This document shows positions 27,187 to 36,434 of a DNA stretch of 64,000 nucleotides, in pieces. The DNA is from Ureibacillus chungkukjangi (GTDB lineage: Bacteria > Bacillota > Bacilli > Bacillales_A > Planococcaceae). The position numbers and the translations under genes were made by a program. The stretch spans positions 41,321 through 105,320 of the forward strand of contig NZ_QJTJ01000011.1 of the NCBI RefSeq assembly GCF_003217295.1, given 5' to 3'. The notes under the pieces were generated by a model that ran no database searches, was not told where the DNA came from, and worked only from the letters and a program-made list of their open reading frames with translations. Position 1 is the stretch's first letter, and the number at the start of each line of letters is the position of its first letter.

Positions 27187-28760
27187 TTAAATATTTGTTT
27201 GATCAAGCTATAATATTCTGACTGCAAATCGCAATGTAAATCCTTCTTATTCAAGCATCTGCAATTGTTAATAATTGTCTCAAACAAGATAGGTTTACTT
27301 ATTAAGTAGCCCTGCATTGCATCACAATCACTATTCAATAAATAATTGAATTGCTCCATTGTTTCCACTCCCTCAGCTACCACATTTAAATTTAAATGCT
27401 TTGCCATGGAGATGATCAAGTCCACTAATGGCTCACGCTCGTCCTCGCTCATATTATTTACAAATTCTCGGTCAATTTTCAAACAATCAATCGGTAAATC
27501 CTTTAAATAGGAAATGGATGAATACCCTTTTCCAAAGTCATCTAAAGCAATCGTTACTCCTAATGCCTTTAAATCATGTAGGATAGGCAGTAAAAAGTTC
27601 TTATCCATCGTCATGGATTCTGTAATTTCAAGCTGCAGACTTTTTGGTGGAAGCTGTGTTTCCTCTAAAATTGAACTTACTACTTTTACAAAGTTCTCAT
27701 GATAAAGCTGGCGAAGTGATAAATTAACAGCAACAGTTACTTGCTGGCCTATTGTTTCTTGCAGTTCTTTTGTTTGTCTACAAGCTGTTTCTAAGACCCA
27801 TTTTCCTATCGGGACAATTGTGCCAGATTCTTCTGCTAGTGGAATAAAGTCACCGGGTGGTATTAGCCCTTTCTCTGGATGATTCCAGCGTACAAGAGCT
27901 TCCATTGAAAAATCATGCTTTGTTTTTAATTTAAGCTGTGGCTGATATTGAAGAAATAATTCATTGTTTTCTAATGCTTTGTATAAGTCCTTTTCAAGCA
28001 ATAACCGTTCTTCACGAGAACAAGCCATAGTCGGCTCAAATAACCTATATTGTTCAGGTACCCTTCTCGCTTCATACATAGCAAACTGAGCATATTTCAA
28101 AAAATCCTCCGCAGTTTTTGCATCCTCTGGAGAGTATGCAACCCCTACATTTACTTTCATATTTAGCGTCAATTGCTGAATGTTAAACGGTTTTTCAATT
28201 AAATCAATAAGCTGCTTACATAATCTTTGAAAAGTCTCTTTTTCATTTTTATTTTCCAATAAAATCACAAATTGGTCTTCTTGTATTTTCCCAACAATGT
28301 AATTCGGAAATCTACATTGTAACCTTTCTACAATCAGTTCGAGTATTCGATTGGTATACTTTGAACCCAAAGAGCTTTTAAGGTGTGTTAAGCGATCCAC
28401 TTCAAAAACCACTAATGCTATTTGTGATGTGCCGTTCTGCCAAGTATTATTAATTTGCTCTACTATATAACGTTCGTTTGGGAGCCTTGTCACACCATCA
28501 TAATAAGACATAAAATGCTTCTCTTTTTCAGATTCCTTTAACCTTTGTTCAGTATCACGTAAAGTATTAATAGTACCTGTAAAGATTGATTTAACACAAA
28601 TTACAAGATACAGCAACAAAACAATCAGAATAGAAAAGATTATATTGTTGGAAATTGAGTTCTCTTTAGAAAAAATAAATTCACTTAATAGAGTAAGGGC
28701 TATTAAGCCAATCGCTATATAAACTATATTTTTCCTATATAAATAAGAATAATTATTCAT
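27159..28760 (-). CDS. Membrane-anchored GGDEF-EAL protein, likely c-di-GMP phosphodiesterase
   Basis: This is a 533-aa protein with two N-terminal transmembrane segments, a GGDEF domain (about 85-250) and an EAL domain (about 260-510). The GGDEF signature is replaced by QEDQF, so cyclase activity is unlikely. The EAL site looks complete: EALVRW near residue 286, NLSLRQL, LEITES, DDFGKGYSS, AEGVE and QGY. It should hydrolyse c-di-GMP, perhaps with the degenerate GGDEF as a GTP sensor. It lies 134 bp downstream of the Rgg-like regulator in the same orientation. GGGGG precedes the ATG. Confidence 0.9.
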   Translation of the reverse strand: MNNYSYLYRKNIVYIAIGLIALTLLSEFIFSKENSISNNIIFSILIVLLLYLVICVKSIFTGTINTLRDTEQRLKESEKEKHFMSYYDGVTRLPNERYIVEQINNTWQNGTSQIALVVFEVDRLTHLKSSLGSKYTNRILELIVERLQCRFPNYIVGKIQEDQFVILLENKNEKETFQRLCKQLIDLIEKPFNIQQLTLNMKVNVGVAYSPEDAKTAEDFLKYAQFAMYEARRVPEQYRLFEPTMACSREERLLLEKDLYKALENNELFLQYQPQLKLKTKHDFSMEALVRWNHPEKGLIPPGDFIPLAEESGTIVPIGKWVLETACRQTKELQETIGQQVTVAVNLSLRQLYHENFVKVVSSILEETQLPPKSLQLEITESMTMDKNFLLPILHDLKALGVTIALDDFGKGYSSISYLKDLPIDCLKIDREFVNNMSEDEREPLVDLIISMAKHLNLNVVAEGVETMEQFNYLLNSDCDAMQGYLISKPILFETIINNCRCLNKKDLHCDLQSEYYSLIKQIFNRKKEQSHK

Positions 28761-28765
28761 AATCG

Positions 28766-28871
28766 ACCCCCATAATCTAAATCAAAATAACTAGTCAAAA
28801 AAATTCGTAGGCAAATTGGAATGATTAAATTTCCTTAGTAGTTATATTAATTTAATCCTACTTATGGGGGT
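28766..28871. repeat. Inverted repeat covering the Shine-Dalgarno of the EAL gene
   Basis: ACCCCCATAA (28766-28775) and TTATGGGGGT (28862-28871) are perfect 10-bp complements. On the minus-strand transcript the proximal arm contains the GGGGG ribosome-binding site of the EAL gene, and the distal arm lies shortly after the regulator's stop. Confidence 0.7.
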
Positions 28872-28893
28872 TTTTTATTTTTTGTACACTATT

Positions 28894-29784
28894 TTATACT
28901 TCTTCAGCTGTAGCCTCTTTATTTTTCACTTTACTTAACAATTCTTCTAAATCTGCTTTGTATTTTTGATAGATACTCTCATGACCTAACGTTTGGAAAA
29001 TTATGAAGGCACGTTCACACTTCGCAATTCCTTCTTCGATTGAATTTTCTACGATATTTAGCATACCTTCGTAATAGATTATTAAAGTTTGCTGAAAGAA
29101 GTCCGATACGTTTTTATAATAATTTTTGGTTGCATCCAATACAATCTTTGAATAGTAATAGCCTCCATATTTGAAACTACATTCTAAAAGATTGAAGAAT
29201 ATATAACTAAGCATATTTTTATCTAAATTTAGTCCCTTATATTTATCCGCTCGTTTTAATAAGTTTTTTGTCATTAAAAATGCTGTTTCTGGAGGGAATA
29301 AGAGAATAAAATTATTCATTACTGCCAGCTCATGGTAGCACCACTCGTCCATACTTAATAAGTAATCTGTTATTTCCTTAATATATTCTTCATTTACCTT
29401 AGATGAATCTAGATCATTTTCTATACAATGGCACAGTATATATAAATGTCTTAAAAAGATGTCCCCATTCTTTTCGTATTGCTCACTAACAGTCTTTTTA
29501 ATTTTTAATATTTCTTCCATATTATTGGCATAGTACAATTCAATTACTCTATTAAACTCATTCATTTTAGATGAAGGTTTATAATCATTTTTTATGTAGA
29601 AAAACTCATTATAAGTCACATTACAATACTCAAGTATTTCTGTTAGCTTATCGGAGGAAATACTATTTTTCCCTGATTCAATTCTTGCAATATAGGGACG
29701 TGTCATGCCAATCGCAGTTGCTAAATCCTGTTGAGTGATTTTTTTATTAGTACGTATATATCTTATAACCTGCCCTATTTCCAT
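28894..29784 (-). CDS. Rgg/PlcR-like XRE transcriptional regulator
   Basis: The 296-aa protein has an HTH_3 domain at residues 5-60 (IGQVIRYIRTNKKITQQDLA, then IGMTRPYIARIESGKNSIS) and a long all-helical C-terminus of about 230 residues, rich in Tyr, Leu and Glu with TPR-like spacing. This is the architecture of RNPP/Rgg/MutR-type regulators that bind imported peptide pheromones. A 35-codon secreted peptide gene is divergent 112 bp away, which strengthens this. GGGGA precedes the ATG. The assignment to Rgg versus PlcR/NprR is not settled. Confidence 0.82.
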   Translation of the reverse strand: MEIGQVIRYIRTNKKITQQDLATAIGMTRPYIARIESGKNSISSDKLTEILEYCNVTYNEFFYIKNDYKPSSKMNEFNRVIELYYANNMEEILKIKKTVSEQYEKNGDIFLRHLYILCHCIENDLDSSKVNEEYIKEITDYLLSMDEWCYHELAVMNNFILLFPPETAFLMTKNLLKRADKYKGLNLDKNMLSYIFFNLLECSFKYGGYYYSKIVLDATKNYYKNVSDFFQQTLIIYYEGMLNIVENSIEEGIAKCERAFIIFQTLGHESIYQKYKADLEELLSKVKNKEATAEEV

Positions 29785-29896
29785 TATATATTTCCCCTCT
29801 CTTCTTTGTATAATATAGTTTACAGTTTAGCCATATTTTAACTCTATTTAGTACAATTTCATTATATTAAATTTCTAACGAAAGGAATGAAAGATT

Positions 29897-30004
29897 ATGA
29901 AAAAGTTTACTACCATTATGAAATTAGCAGTTATCGCAGCAGCAGTTGTTGTAACAACTACTCCAGAGATTAAACCAATGGCTTGGTTAATCGGTTACTA
30001 TTAA
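29897..30004 (+). CDS. Short secreted peptide, candidate quorum-sensing pheromone precursor
   Basis: This 35-codon gene starts with AAAGGA ten bases before the ATG. The peptide has a basic start (MKKFTTIMKL), a hydrophobic core (AVIAAAVVV), a TTTPEIK segment and a C-terminus PMAWLIGYY. Signal-like N-terminus plus a short hydrophobic aromatic tail is the layout of Rgg-SHP, PapR and ComS precursors. It is divergent from an Rgg/PlcR-like regulator and has its own terminator, so it is a complete transcription unit. Mature form and function are inferred. Confidence 0.72.
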   Translation: MKKFTTIMKLAVIAAAVVVTTTPEIKPMAWLIGYY

Positions 30005-30074
30005 TATTAATAAGATTTGATTTTTCCGTTTGAAAACTACCTTTTAACTACCAAACCAGTCTGTAATTGTTTTG

Positions 30075-30105
30075 TCCTCCTAATTATTGGGAGGATTTTT
30101 TTATT
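30075..30105 (+). terminator. Terminator of the secreted peptide gene
   Basis: TCCTCC pairs with GGAGGA around TAATTATTG, followed by seven T. It lies 70 bp after the peptide stop. Confidence 0.82.
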
Positions 30106-30141
30106 ACTATAATTTTCCTTAGTTCTATTATATATGTAAGA

Positions 30142-30177
30142 TAAAAACCACGCTATCATTATGTATAACGTGGTTTC
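30142..30177 (-). terminator. Terminator of the chemoreceptor gene
   Basis: On the minus strand GAAACCACG...ATA pairs with TAT...CGTGGTTT, then TTTATCTT. The orientation fits the minus-strand methyl-accepting protein. Confidence 0.75.
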
Positions 30178-30228
30178 ACTTAATATATGCAGCATCACTT
30201 GTTAGTGTTTTGCGATTATTGTTTACTA

Positions 30229-31047
30229 CTATAATTTTGTTGCTAATTTGTTTAATTCGTTAGACAGCTCATGGATGTCTTTTACGAAATGGGAAACCTG
30301 TTGAACAGATGCAGCTTGCTCCTGACCAACTGCAGAAATTTGGGCAATTGCTTCTCCCATCTGCTTCGTTACATCCTGTATCTGGGCTAAAGTATCTTTA
30401 ATTTGCTGAGTCGATTCGACTGTTTCCTTTGAGAACTTACGGATTTCGTTTGCAACAACCTCGAAGCCCTTCCCTTTTTCTCCAGCACGTGCTGCTTCGA
30501 TTGCCGCGTTTAAGCCTAATAGATTCGTCTGATCTGCTACACGTTTAATAATGGATAATACTTCAGAGGTCTGTTTTACACTTTTGTCTGCTAGTTCAGA
30601 CTGTTGTAGTAAATGGCTAGCTACATCTACAAGGGAATTAGAGCTGTTTGTAATCGTACTGATTTGTTCGTCAGCTTGAATTAATGAGTTCAAAATTCGC
30701 TCTGATACTTGTCTTAGCTCCGTTTGTTTTCGATGCTGTACAGCAATGCCTCCAATTACTTTTCCTTGATTATTACGTAATGGTAAGGCAGTACCTGTAA
30801 ATTCAAATCCATAAAATTCAGCTGGCACCTCTGCCTGTAGACGCTTATTTTCCTTAAGTGCGATAACAAGGGGTTCACCTGGTTGAAATTTCTGACCAAT
30901 CTTTATATTTAAGTTAATATTGTCTCCGGGGAAATAGGCAACAAATTTTTCTAAATCACAAACTGCAATCGATAAATCGACTGGAACAGCTGTTTTAAAA
31001 GCAGGAATTGAGCTTATGAATTGCTCCAAGGATTCAATTTTATTCAT
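30229..31047 (-). CDS. Soluble methyl-accepting chemotaxis-like protein
   Basis: The 272-aa protein has no transmembrane segment. Residues 1-105 form a PAS-like sensor region ([19 protein letters not shown], then GKVIGGIAV). Residues 110-272 form a short coiled-coil signalling domain with the conserved hairpin tip ([20 protein letters not shown], then [16 protein letters not shown]). It should bind CheA/CheW or act as a cytosolic redox or metabolite sensor. No che genes lie in the window. GGAGGG precedes the ATG. Confidence 0.88.
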   Translation of the reverse strand: MNKIESLEQFISSIPAFKTAVPVDLSIAVCDLEKFVAYFPGDNINLNIKIGQKFQPGEPLVIALKENKRLQAEVPAEFYGFEFTGTALPLRNNQGKVIGGIAVQHRKQTELRQVSERILNSLIQADEQISTITNSSNSLVDVASHLLQQSELADKSVKQTSEVLSIIKRVADQTNLLGLNAAIEAARAGEKGKGFEVVANEIRKFSKETVESTQQIKDTLAQIQDVTKQMGEAIAQISAVGQEQAASVQQVSHFVKDIHELSNELNKLATKL

Positions 31048-31270
31048 CAGGGTATTCCCTCCTACACATCATAAAATTATTATACAATAATAACATTTTA
31101 TAATAAAAAAACGAAAAGTCATTTTACCCATTAATCAATCACTATCTTCACTATTTAAATAACAAAATAGGAAAAAGGATATTGTTTTGAGCTTCCACTC
31201 TAACAATATCCCTATTTCTAAGCCCATCTATACATTTAAAACCTTGCAAACATATTATATTAGAACAATA

Positions 31271-32089
31271 TTATAGCGTTGCACTCTCATCTTTCACATG
31301 ATAACGTCCTTTTGGAATTATTAATGGCGTATCTGAAATCGGATCGGGAATGACAACACAATTTAAATCGAATACTGTTTTCACCAGGTCGGCAGTCAGT
31401 ACATCTGTAGGTTTTCCTTCTGCAACAAGCTTCCCTGATTTCACCGCAAAAATATGGTCTGCATAGCGTGCCGAGAGATTAATATCGTGCAATACCATCA
31501 CAATTGTTGTGCCGAATTTTCGATTTAAATTTGTTAATAAGTCTAAAATTTCTACCTGATATGTAATATCTAAAAAGGTAGTAGGTTCGTCCAGAAACAA
31601 TATATCGGTTTGCTGTGCAAGTGCCATAGCAATCCACACACGCTGTCTTTGTCCACCTGATAGCTCATCAATATCAAGATCTGCAAACTCTTTAATATTC
31701 ATGAACTCCATTGCTTCTTCTACAGCTTCATAATCCTTTTTTGACCATCCACTAAATAAGGATTGGTGTGGAAACCTGCCTCGACCAACTAGATCTGCAA
31801 CAGTAATCCCCTCAGGTACAACTGGTGATTGCGGTAGTAGCCCTAAAATACGTGCCAGCTGCTTTGGAGGATATTTGTTGATAGCTTTACCGTTTAACGT
31901 AACGTCACCTTCTGTAGGCTTAATCAGCTTCGCCATCGTTTTTAAAAGAGTGGATTTTCCACAGCCATTTGCACCGATGATAACACTAATTTTATTTCTT
32001 GGAATTTCTAGGTCAATTCCATGGATAATCGTTTTATTTTCATAGCCTGAAACTAAATTGTCGACTCGAAAAACATGTGTGTTACTCAT
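31271..32089 (-). CDS. Iron-siderophore ABC transporter ATP-binding protein
   Basis: The 272-aa ATPase has Walker A (GANGCGKST), signature LSGGQRQRVWIAMAL and Walker B (ILFLDEPTTFLD), the FecE/FhuC subgroup form. It overlaps the upstream permease by one base with GGAG before its ATG. It powers import of ferric siderophore by the two permeases and lipoprotein encoded upstream. Confidence 0.92.
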   Translation of the reverse strand: MSNTHVFRVDNLVSGYENKTIIHGIDLEIPRNKISVIIGANGCGKSTLLKTMAKLIKPTEGDVTLNGKAINKYPPKQLARILGLLPQSPVVPEGITVADLVGRGRFPHQSLFSGWSKKDYEAVEEAMEFMNIKEFADLDIDELSGGQRQRVWIAMALAQQTDILFLDEPTTFLDITYQVEILDLLTNLNRKFGTTIVMVLHDINLSARYADHIFAVKSGKLVAEGKPTDVLTADLVKTVFDLNCVVIPDPISDTPLIIPKGRYHVKDESATL

Positions 32090-33126
32090 TACAATTCTCC
32101 TTTTCGGTTCATTCGGATAATTAGATAAATTAAATATGGTGCGCCGAGTATTCCCGTAATAACACCTACTGGGAATCGATATTCAAATGCAAACTGTCCT
32201 ATTAAATCTGCAAATAATACTAAAATCGCACCAACTAAACCTGCCGGGAGAATATTTGACGCACTAACACCAACTAGTCGATTCGCAATTGGGCCTGCTA
32301 AAAAGGATACAAAGGCTATTGGTCCAGTTGTCGCCGTTGCAATGGCGATTAAAATAACCGAACTTATTATTAATGTAACCCTCATTTTATCAGTAGCTAC
32401 GCCAAGAGAAGTCGCCATTTGTTCACCTAATTCCAGCATACTTAACTGCTTACCAAGCACTAACAAAATCGGTGTGAAGATAATTACCAACATTACCAAA
32501 GGAATTGCCTCAGTCATTTTAGAGCCATTTAAGCTTCCACTTAACCATCTCAGTGCCGCTGCAATATCCTGCTGTGCACTTTTAAGTATCAAATACGAAA
32601 TGACAGCATCTAGCATTGCCTGCATTCCAATTCCGATAATGATTAATCGGCCAATTGAAAACGATCGCCCGCGAGATAAGAAATACATAACGATTACCGT
32701 TACTAAGCCCCCGAGTATTGCCGCAATCGATACAACTGTATTACTTGTATGGAGAACAACAATGCAAAATACAGCAGCCACACTTGAACCAGATGTGATA
32801 CCTAAAATATTGGGGTTAGCCAATGGGTTTCTTAGCATTGTCTGAAAAATATAACCGGCAACACCAAAGGCAAATCCTGCAAACACGCCTGTTATCATTC
32901 GTGGAAGTCGTATTGTATTGATAGCGAAATTAGCACCTGTAATTTCCTCACCCATTAAAGAACGCATCACCACATTAACTGGATAAATCGTGTTTCCTAA
33001 CAATAACATTGCACAGCATAGACCGATTGCTATGATGACTAATATAGATGTGACAAAAAGCCAGCGTCTTCTTCTTTGACGCATGCCCTCCATTATAAAA
33101 TTCACTTCACCAGTTTGCTTTCTCAT
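32089..33126 (-). CDS. Iron-siderophore ABC transporter permease
   Basis: The 345-aa FecCD-family permease has about nine or ten transmembrane segments and the motifs NPLANPNILGITSG and GPIAFVSFLAGPIA. It starts four bases inside the end of the preceding permease with GAGGT upstream. With its partner it forms the heterodimeric channel. Confidence 0.92.
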   Translation of the reverse strand: MRKQTGEVNFIMEGMRQRRRRWLFVTSILVIIAIGLCCAMLLLGNTIYPVNVVMRSLMGEEITGANFAINTIRLPRMITGVFAGFAFGVAGYIFQTMLRNPLANPNILGITSGSSVAAVFCIVVLHTSNTVVSIAAILGGLVTVIVMYFLSRGRSFSIGRLIIIGIGMQAMLDAVISYLILKSAQQDIAAALRWLSGSLNGSKMTEAIPLVMLVIIFTPILLVLGKQLSMLELGEQMATSLGVATDKMRVTLIISSVILIAIATATTGPIAFVSFLAGPIANRLVGVSASNILPAGLVGAILVLFADLIGQFAFEYRFPVGVITGILGAPYLIYLIIRMNRKGEL

Positions 33127-34166
33127 AATGACCTCACCTTCGATCTCTTAGCTAGTAAGATTAGGATTGGTGCACCAATAAACGCTGTAATAATACCTAC
33201 CTCAAGCTCTCCAGGACTTCCTATCAATCTACCAACAACATCAGAGAAGGTTAGAATGATTGCCCCTGCTAAAGCAGACATAGGGATTAAGAAGCGTAGG
33301 TCTGGTCCAATAACTAAACGCATAGCATGAGTTGCTAATAGACCGATAAAACCAATTGGACCTGCTAAAGCCGTCGTTACTCCACATAAAACAACACCTG
33401 CGCAAATCGCGAAGAATCGTAGCATACCCGGTCTAACGCCTAGACCTGTTGCAACATCATCGCCTAGCGCTAATGCATTAAGTGCTGGTGCTGATACCAA
33501 AGCTATTATCACACCAGTGACTAAAAAAGGAATGAATATGGCAATTGAATCCCATGATCCTGAACCAACACTTCCTACTTGCCAAAATCTAAATTGATCC
33601 ATTGCATATGTACTTGGAATCATAATTGCCGTTACAAGTGAAGAAAGAGCTGCACTAGTTGCAGCTCCAGCTAAGACTAATTTAATTGGCGTAGCGCCAC
33701 CACGCCCCATAGAGCCTATTCCAAATACGAACACTGCTGTAATAGCAGCCCCGATTAAAGCTAACCAAATATACTGTCCTGCTGTATTGATATGAAAGAA
33801 TGTAATACCAATGATTACAAACAGGGACGCACCTGTATTAACACCTAAAATACTAGGATCAGCTAATGGGTTTCGTGTCACAGATTGCATAAGCACACCG
33901 GCAATTCCTAATGCCACACCACAGCACAAGCTAAATACTGTTCGTGAAATTCGTTTCTGAACGACATTTGCGCCATAGGAATCTTGGTTCTGATAAAATA
34001 ACCCATCCATTAATTCTTGAAAGCTGACCACTCTAGCTCCTAATACAAGAGAAGCAAAAACTGTCACTAGTAGAAGAATCAGTCCTATCACTAAAATCAG
34101 TGAAAAATGCTTTGGTGCATGTATATCTAGCTGCTTTTTTTTAGAATTAGAGGAACTATTTTTCAA
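33123..34166 (-). CDS. Iron-siderophore ABC transporter permease
   Basis: This second FecCD-family permease (347 aa from the chosen start) has NPLADPSILGVNTG and GPIGFIGLLATHAMR. The start is uncertain: a TTG at 34166 lies 12 bases after GGTGGGG, and a TTG at 34187 has no site at all. It overlaps the 3' end of the binding-protein gene, so translation is probably coupled. Confidence 0.9.
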   Translation of the reverse strand: MKNSSSNSKKKQLDIHAPKHFSLILVIGLILLLVTVFASLVLGARVVSFQELMDGLFYQNQDSYGANVVQKRISRTVFSLCCGVALGIAGVLMQSVTRNPLADPSILGVNTGASLFVIIGITFFHINTAGQYIWLALIGAAITAVFVFGIGSMGRGGATPIKLVLAGAATSAALSSLVTAIMIPSTYAMDQFRFWQVGSVGSGSWDSIAIFIPFLVTGVIIALVSAPALNALALGDDVATGLGVRPGMLRFFAICAGVVLCGVTTALAGPIGFIGLLATHAMRLVIGPDLRFLIPMSALAGAIILTFSDVVGRLIGSPGELEVGIITAFIGAPILILLAKRSKVRSL

Positions 34167-35214
34167 TCTTATCAATTGCCCCACCAATTAATTCTAAATA
34201 TTCATCAATCGTATAAGCAATTGAAAGTGGGTTTGGTGTTCCCGCTGCTACTAATGGCGTCTCACTTGTAATAAACGCCACAGAGCCTCTTTCTATTGCT
34301 GGAATTTTACCTAGTAAAGGATCTGCCTTAATCGTTTCGTAAAGTGCATCATCACCATATCCAACGATTAAATCAGCATCAAATAAAGCTTCTACATTTT
34401 CTGCACTTAAATTTAAAGAGTAACTATTTGGATCAGTTATTAATTCCGTAATACTCTCTGGATGTGTCATCCCTAATTCCCCTAAAAATGCTACACGAGA
34501 ATCGATTGGTGTGTAAATGTGTAATTGAGATAAATCCTCTGCCGAGAAGTTCACCCACACTACTTTTTTACCTTCGATTTGAGGATAAGCACTTAATTTA
34601 TCAGCTATCAATTTCTCAGTATCCTTGATTAACTGTTCGCCTTCCTCTTTCATGCCCATACCTGCTGTATTGTACTCAACCTGCTCACGCCATGTAGTAG
34701 CCCAAGGTGCAGTTGGATATGCCACAACTGGAGCGATTTGAGATAGTAGCTCATAATCCTCAGGTGTAATACCAGAGTATGCTGCTAGAATTACATCTGG
34801 GTTTGCATCAGAGATTGCTTCAAAATCTAAACCGTCCGTATCCTGGAAAACATTTGGAGCTGTAACACCAAGTTCATCTAACTTTTCTTTTGTCCATGGC
34901 AGTAAACCGCTATCGTCCTGGACACCAAAGTTTGCTGCTGAAAAACCTACTGGTACAACACCTAATGCCAAAGCAACATCATGATTTGCCCATTGAATTG
35001 TTACAACACGTTCTGGTTTACTCTCTATAACAGCTTCACCTAAAGCATGCTTAATCGTCATTGGATATTGTGAATCAGCTTCTGTTTCTGTTGAAGCCTC
35101 TGGTTCTTTTTCTTCCTTCTCTTCTGTTGAAGACTGACTAGAACAGCCAACTAATGCAAAAATCGCCATCAGTGACAAAGTCAGCATGAGTAAAAATGAT
35201 TTTTTCTTTCGCAT
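34156..35214 (-). CDS. Iron-siderophore substrate-binding lipoprotein
   Basis: The 352-aa lipoprotein has a signal peptide ending in LVGC and a Ser/Glu-rich linker, followed by a TroA-like domain (ERVVTIQWANHDVALALGV, then DANPDVILAAYSG). Arrangement with two FecCD permeases and one ATPase resembles the YfiY/YfiZ/YfhA/YusV hydroxamate-citrate siderophore system; the exact ligand cannot be read. The ATG at 35214 has TAGGGA upstream. The Fur box lies 68 bp before the start. Confidence 0.9.
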   Translation of the reverse strand: MRKKKSFLLMLTLSLMAIFALVGCSSQSSTEEKEEKEPEASTETEADSQYPMTIKHALGEAVIESKPERVVTIQWANHDVALALGVVPVGFSAANFGVQDDSGLLPWTKEKLDELGVTAPNVFQDTDGLDFEAISDANPDVILAAYSGITPEDYELLSQIAPVVAYPTAPWATTWREQVEYNTAGMGMKEEGEQLIKDTEKLIADKLSAYPQIEGKKVVWVNFSAEDLSQLHIYTPIDSRVAFLGELGMTHPESITELITDPNSYSLNLSAENVEALFDADLIVGYGDDALYETIKADPLLGKIPAIERGSVAFITSETPLVAAGTPNPLSIAYTIDEYLELIGGAIDKIEK

Positions 35215-35281
35215 ATATATCCCTACCAATCTATTTTTTTGATGTATCAGCCGATTGGTAGTTAATGGCTTACACCCAATC

Positions 35282-35332
35282 GAGAATGATTATCATTATC
35301 ATGAATGTAAACCAAAATTTACTAACTGTCAA
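35282..35332 (-). promoter_or_regulatory. Fur-controlled promoter of the siderophore importer
   Basis: On the minus strand TTGACA (35327-35332) and TACATT (35304-35309) are 17 bases apart. The Fur box GATAATGATAATCATTCTC (35282-35300) matches 18 of 19 positions of the classical consensus and covers the start site, so iron should repress the operon. Confidence 0.9.
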
Positions 35333-35345
35333 TAAGATTTTAAAT

Positions 35346-36398
35346 TTACAGACTACTAGCTTCTGTCTTACAGAATAATTCTTCTAAAAGCTCTTTATTC
35401 ATCTCTGCAAATTTCTCATTATGAGAAGAAACCATACCATATTGGTCAGCCTTCGGATCGATATACTTTTTCGCATTATTAACCGCAAGCACTGCATCCT
35501 GGAATGTACCAATCAATAAGCCAACTTTGTCGTCGTAAGAGATAATATCCCCTGCCCCAAAAATTCCAGGAACAGATGTCTTACATTGACCCAAGCTCAC
35601 TAAATAGTAATCATCTTTACGAATAGGTTGGATATTGCGAGCGAATTCCAAAGAAACCTCACGATTGTAGCCATGACTAATCAGTACATCATCGACCTCA
35701 ATTTCATGAAGCTCTCCATTTTGTGAAATAACTACTTTCTCAATTGCAGATTTACTATCATTTGAAATTACAGAGTGAATTTCAGAGTTAAGCATAATAT
35801 CCACACCATGCTCTTTTAGCTTATCTACCTGAGATTCATGTGCAGTTAATTGGTCTTTTCGGTAAATAACTACAACCTCTTTAGCGACAAATAAAAGCTC
35901 AACTGCCCAGTCAATTGCACCATTTCCGCCACCTGAGACAAGAACCTTTTTATCACGGAAGCGCTCCAACCCTAGAATTGTATAGTGAAGGTTAGACATT
36001 TCGTACTTTTCTGCACCTTCTATTTCAAGCTTAATCGGACTTAAAATACCACCACCAACAGCCACAACGATTGTTTTTGAATAATGAATTTCGCCTTTAT
36101 TTGTTGAAATCACAAAGATTTCTCCCTGCTTCTCAACCTTTTCTACTTTTGTATTTAAACAAATTGTTGGTGCGAAGGTATTCGCTTGGTTAATTAAATT
36201 CTTAACAAACAATTGAGCCTGCATTGGCGGCTGTCCACCAACATCCCATAGGACCTTTTCAGGATAGATATTCACTTTCCCACCAAGAACCGGCTGTACC
36301 TCAATAATTTTTGTTTTCATACTACGCAAACCACTATAAAAAGCACTATATAAACCAGCAGGACCGCCACCAATAATCGTCACATCAAATAAATCCAT
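35346..36398 (-). CDS. Ferredoxin/flavodoxin-NADP reductase (YumC/YcgT type)
   Basis: The 350-aa protein is a thioredoxin-reductase-like FNR. It has the FAD fold (TIIGGGPAGLYSAFYS), the NADPH fold (VSGGGNGAIDWA) and FGAGDII near the C-terminus; the CxxC of true thioredoxin reductases is absent. The ATG at 36398 has TGGAGG upstream. Two Fur boxes in the promoter and the siderophore importer beside it suggest reduction of iron or siderophore through ferredoxin/flavodoxin, which is an inference. Confidence 0.9.
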   Translation of the reverse strand: MDLFDVTIIGGGPAGLYSAFYSGLRSMKTKIIEVQPVLGGKVNIYPEKVLWDVGGQPPMQAQLFVKNLINQANTFAPTICLNTKVEKVEKQGEIFVISTNKGEIHYSKTIVVAVGGGILSPIKLEIEGAEKYEMSNLHYTILGLERFRDKKVLVSGGGNGAIDWAVELLFVAKEVVVIYRKDQLTAHESQVDKLKEHGVDIMLNSEIHSVISNDSKSAIEKVVISQNGELHEIEVDDVLISHGYNREVSLEFARNIQPIRKDDYYLVSLGQCKTSVPGIFGAGDIISYDDKVGLLIGTFQDAVLAVNNAKKYIDPKADQYGMVSSHNEKFAEMNKELLEELFCKTEASSL

Positions 36399-36434
36399 AA
36401 TAACCTCCAGAAATTTTGTATCTATATAAAAACT

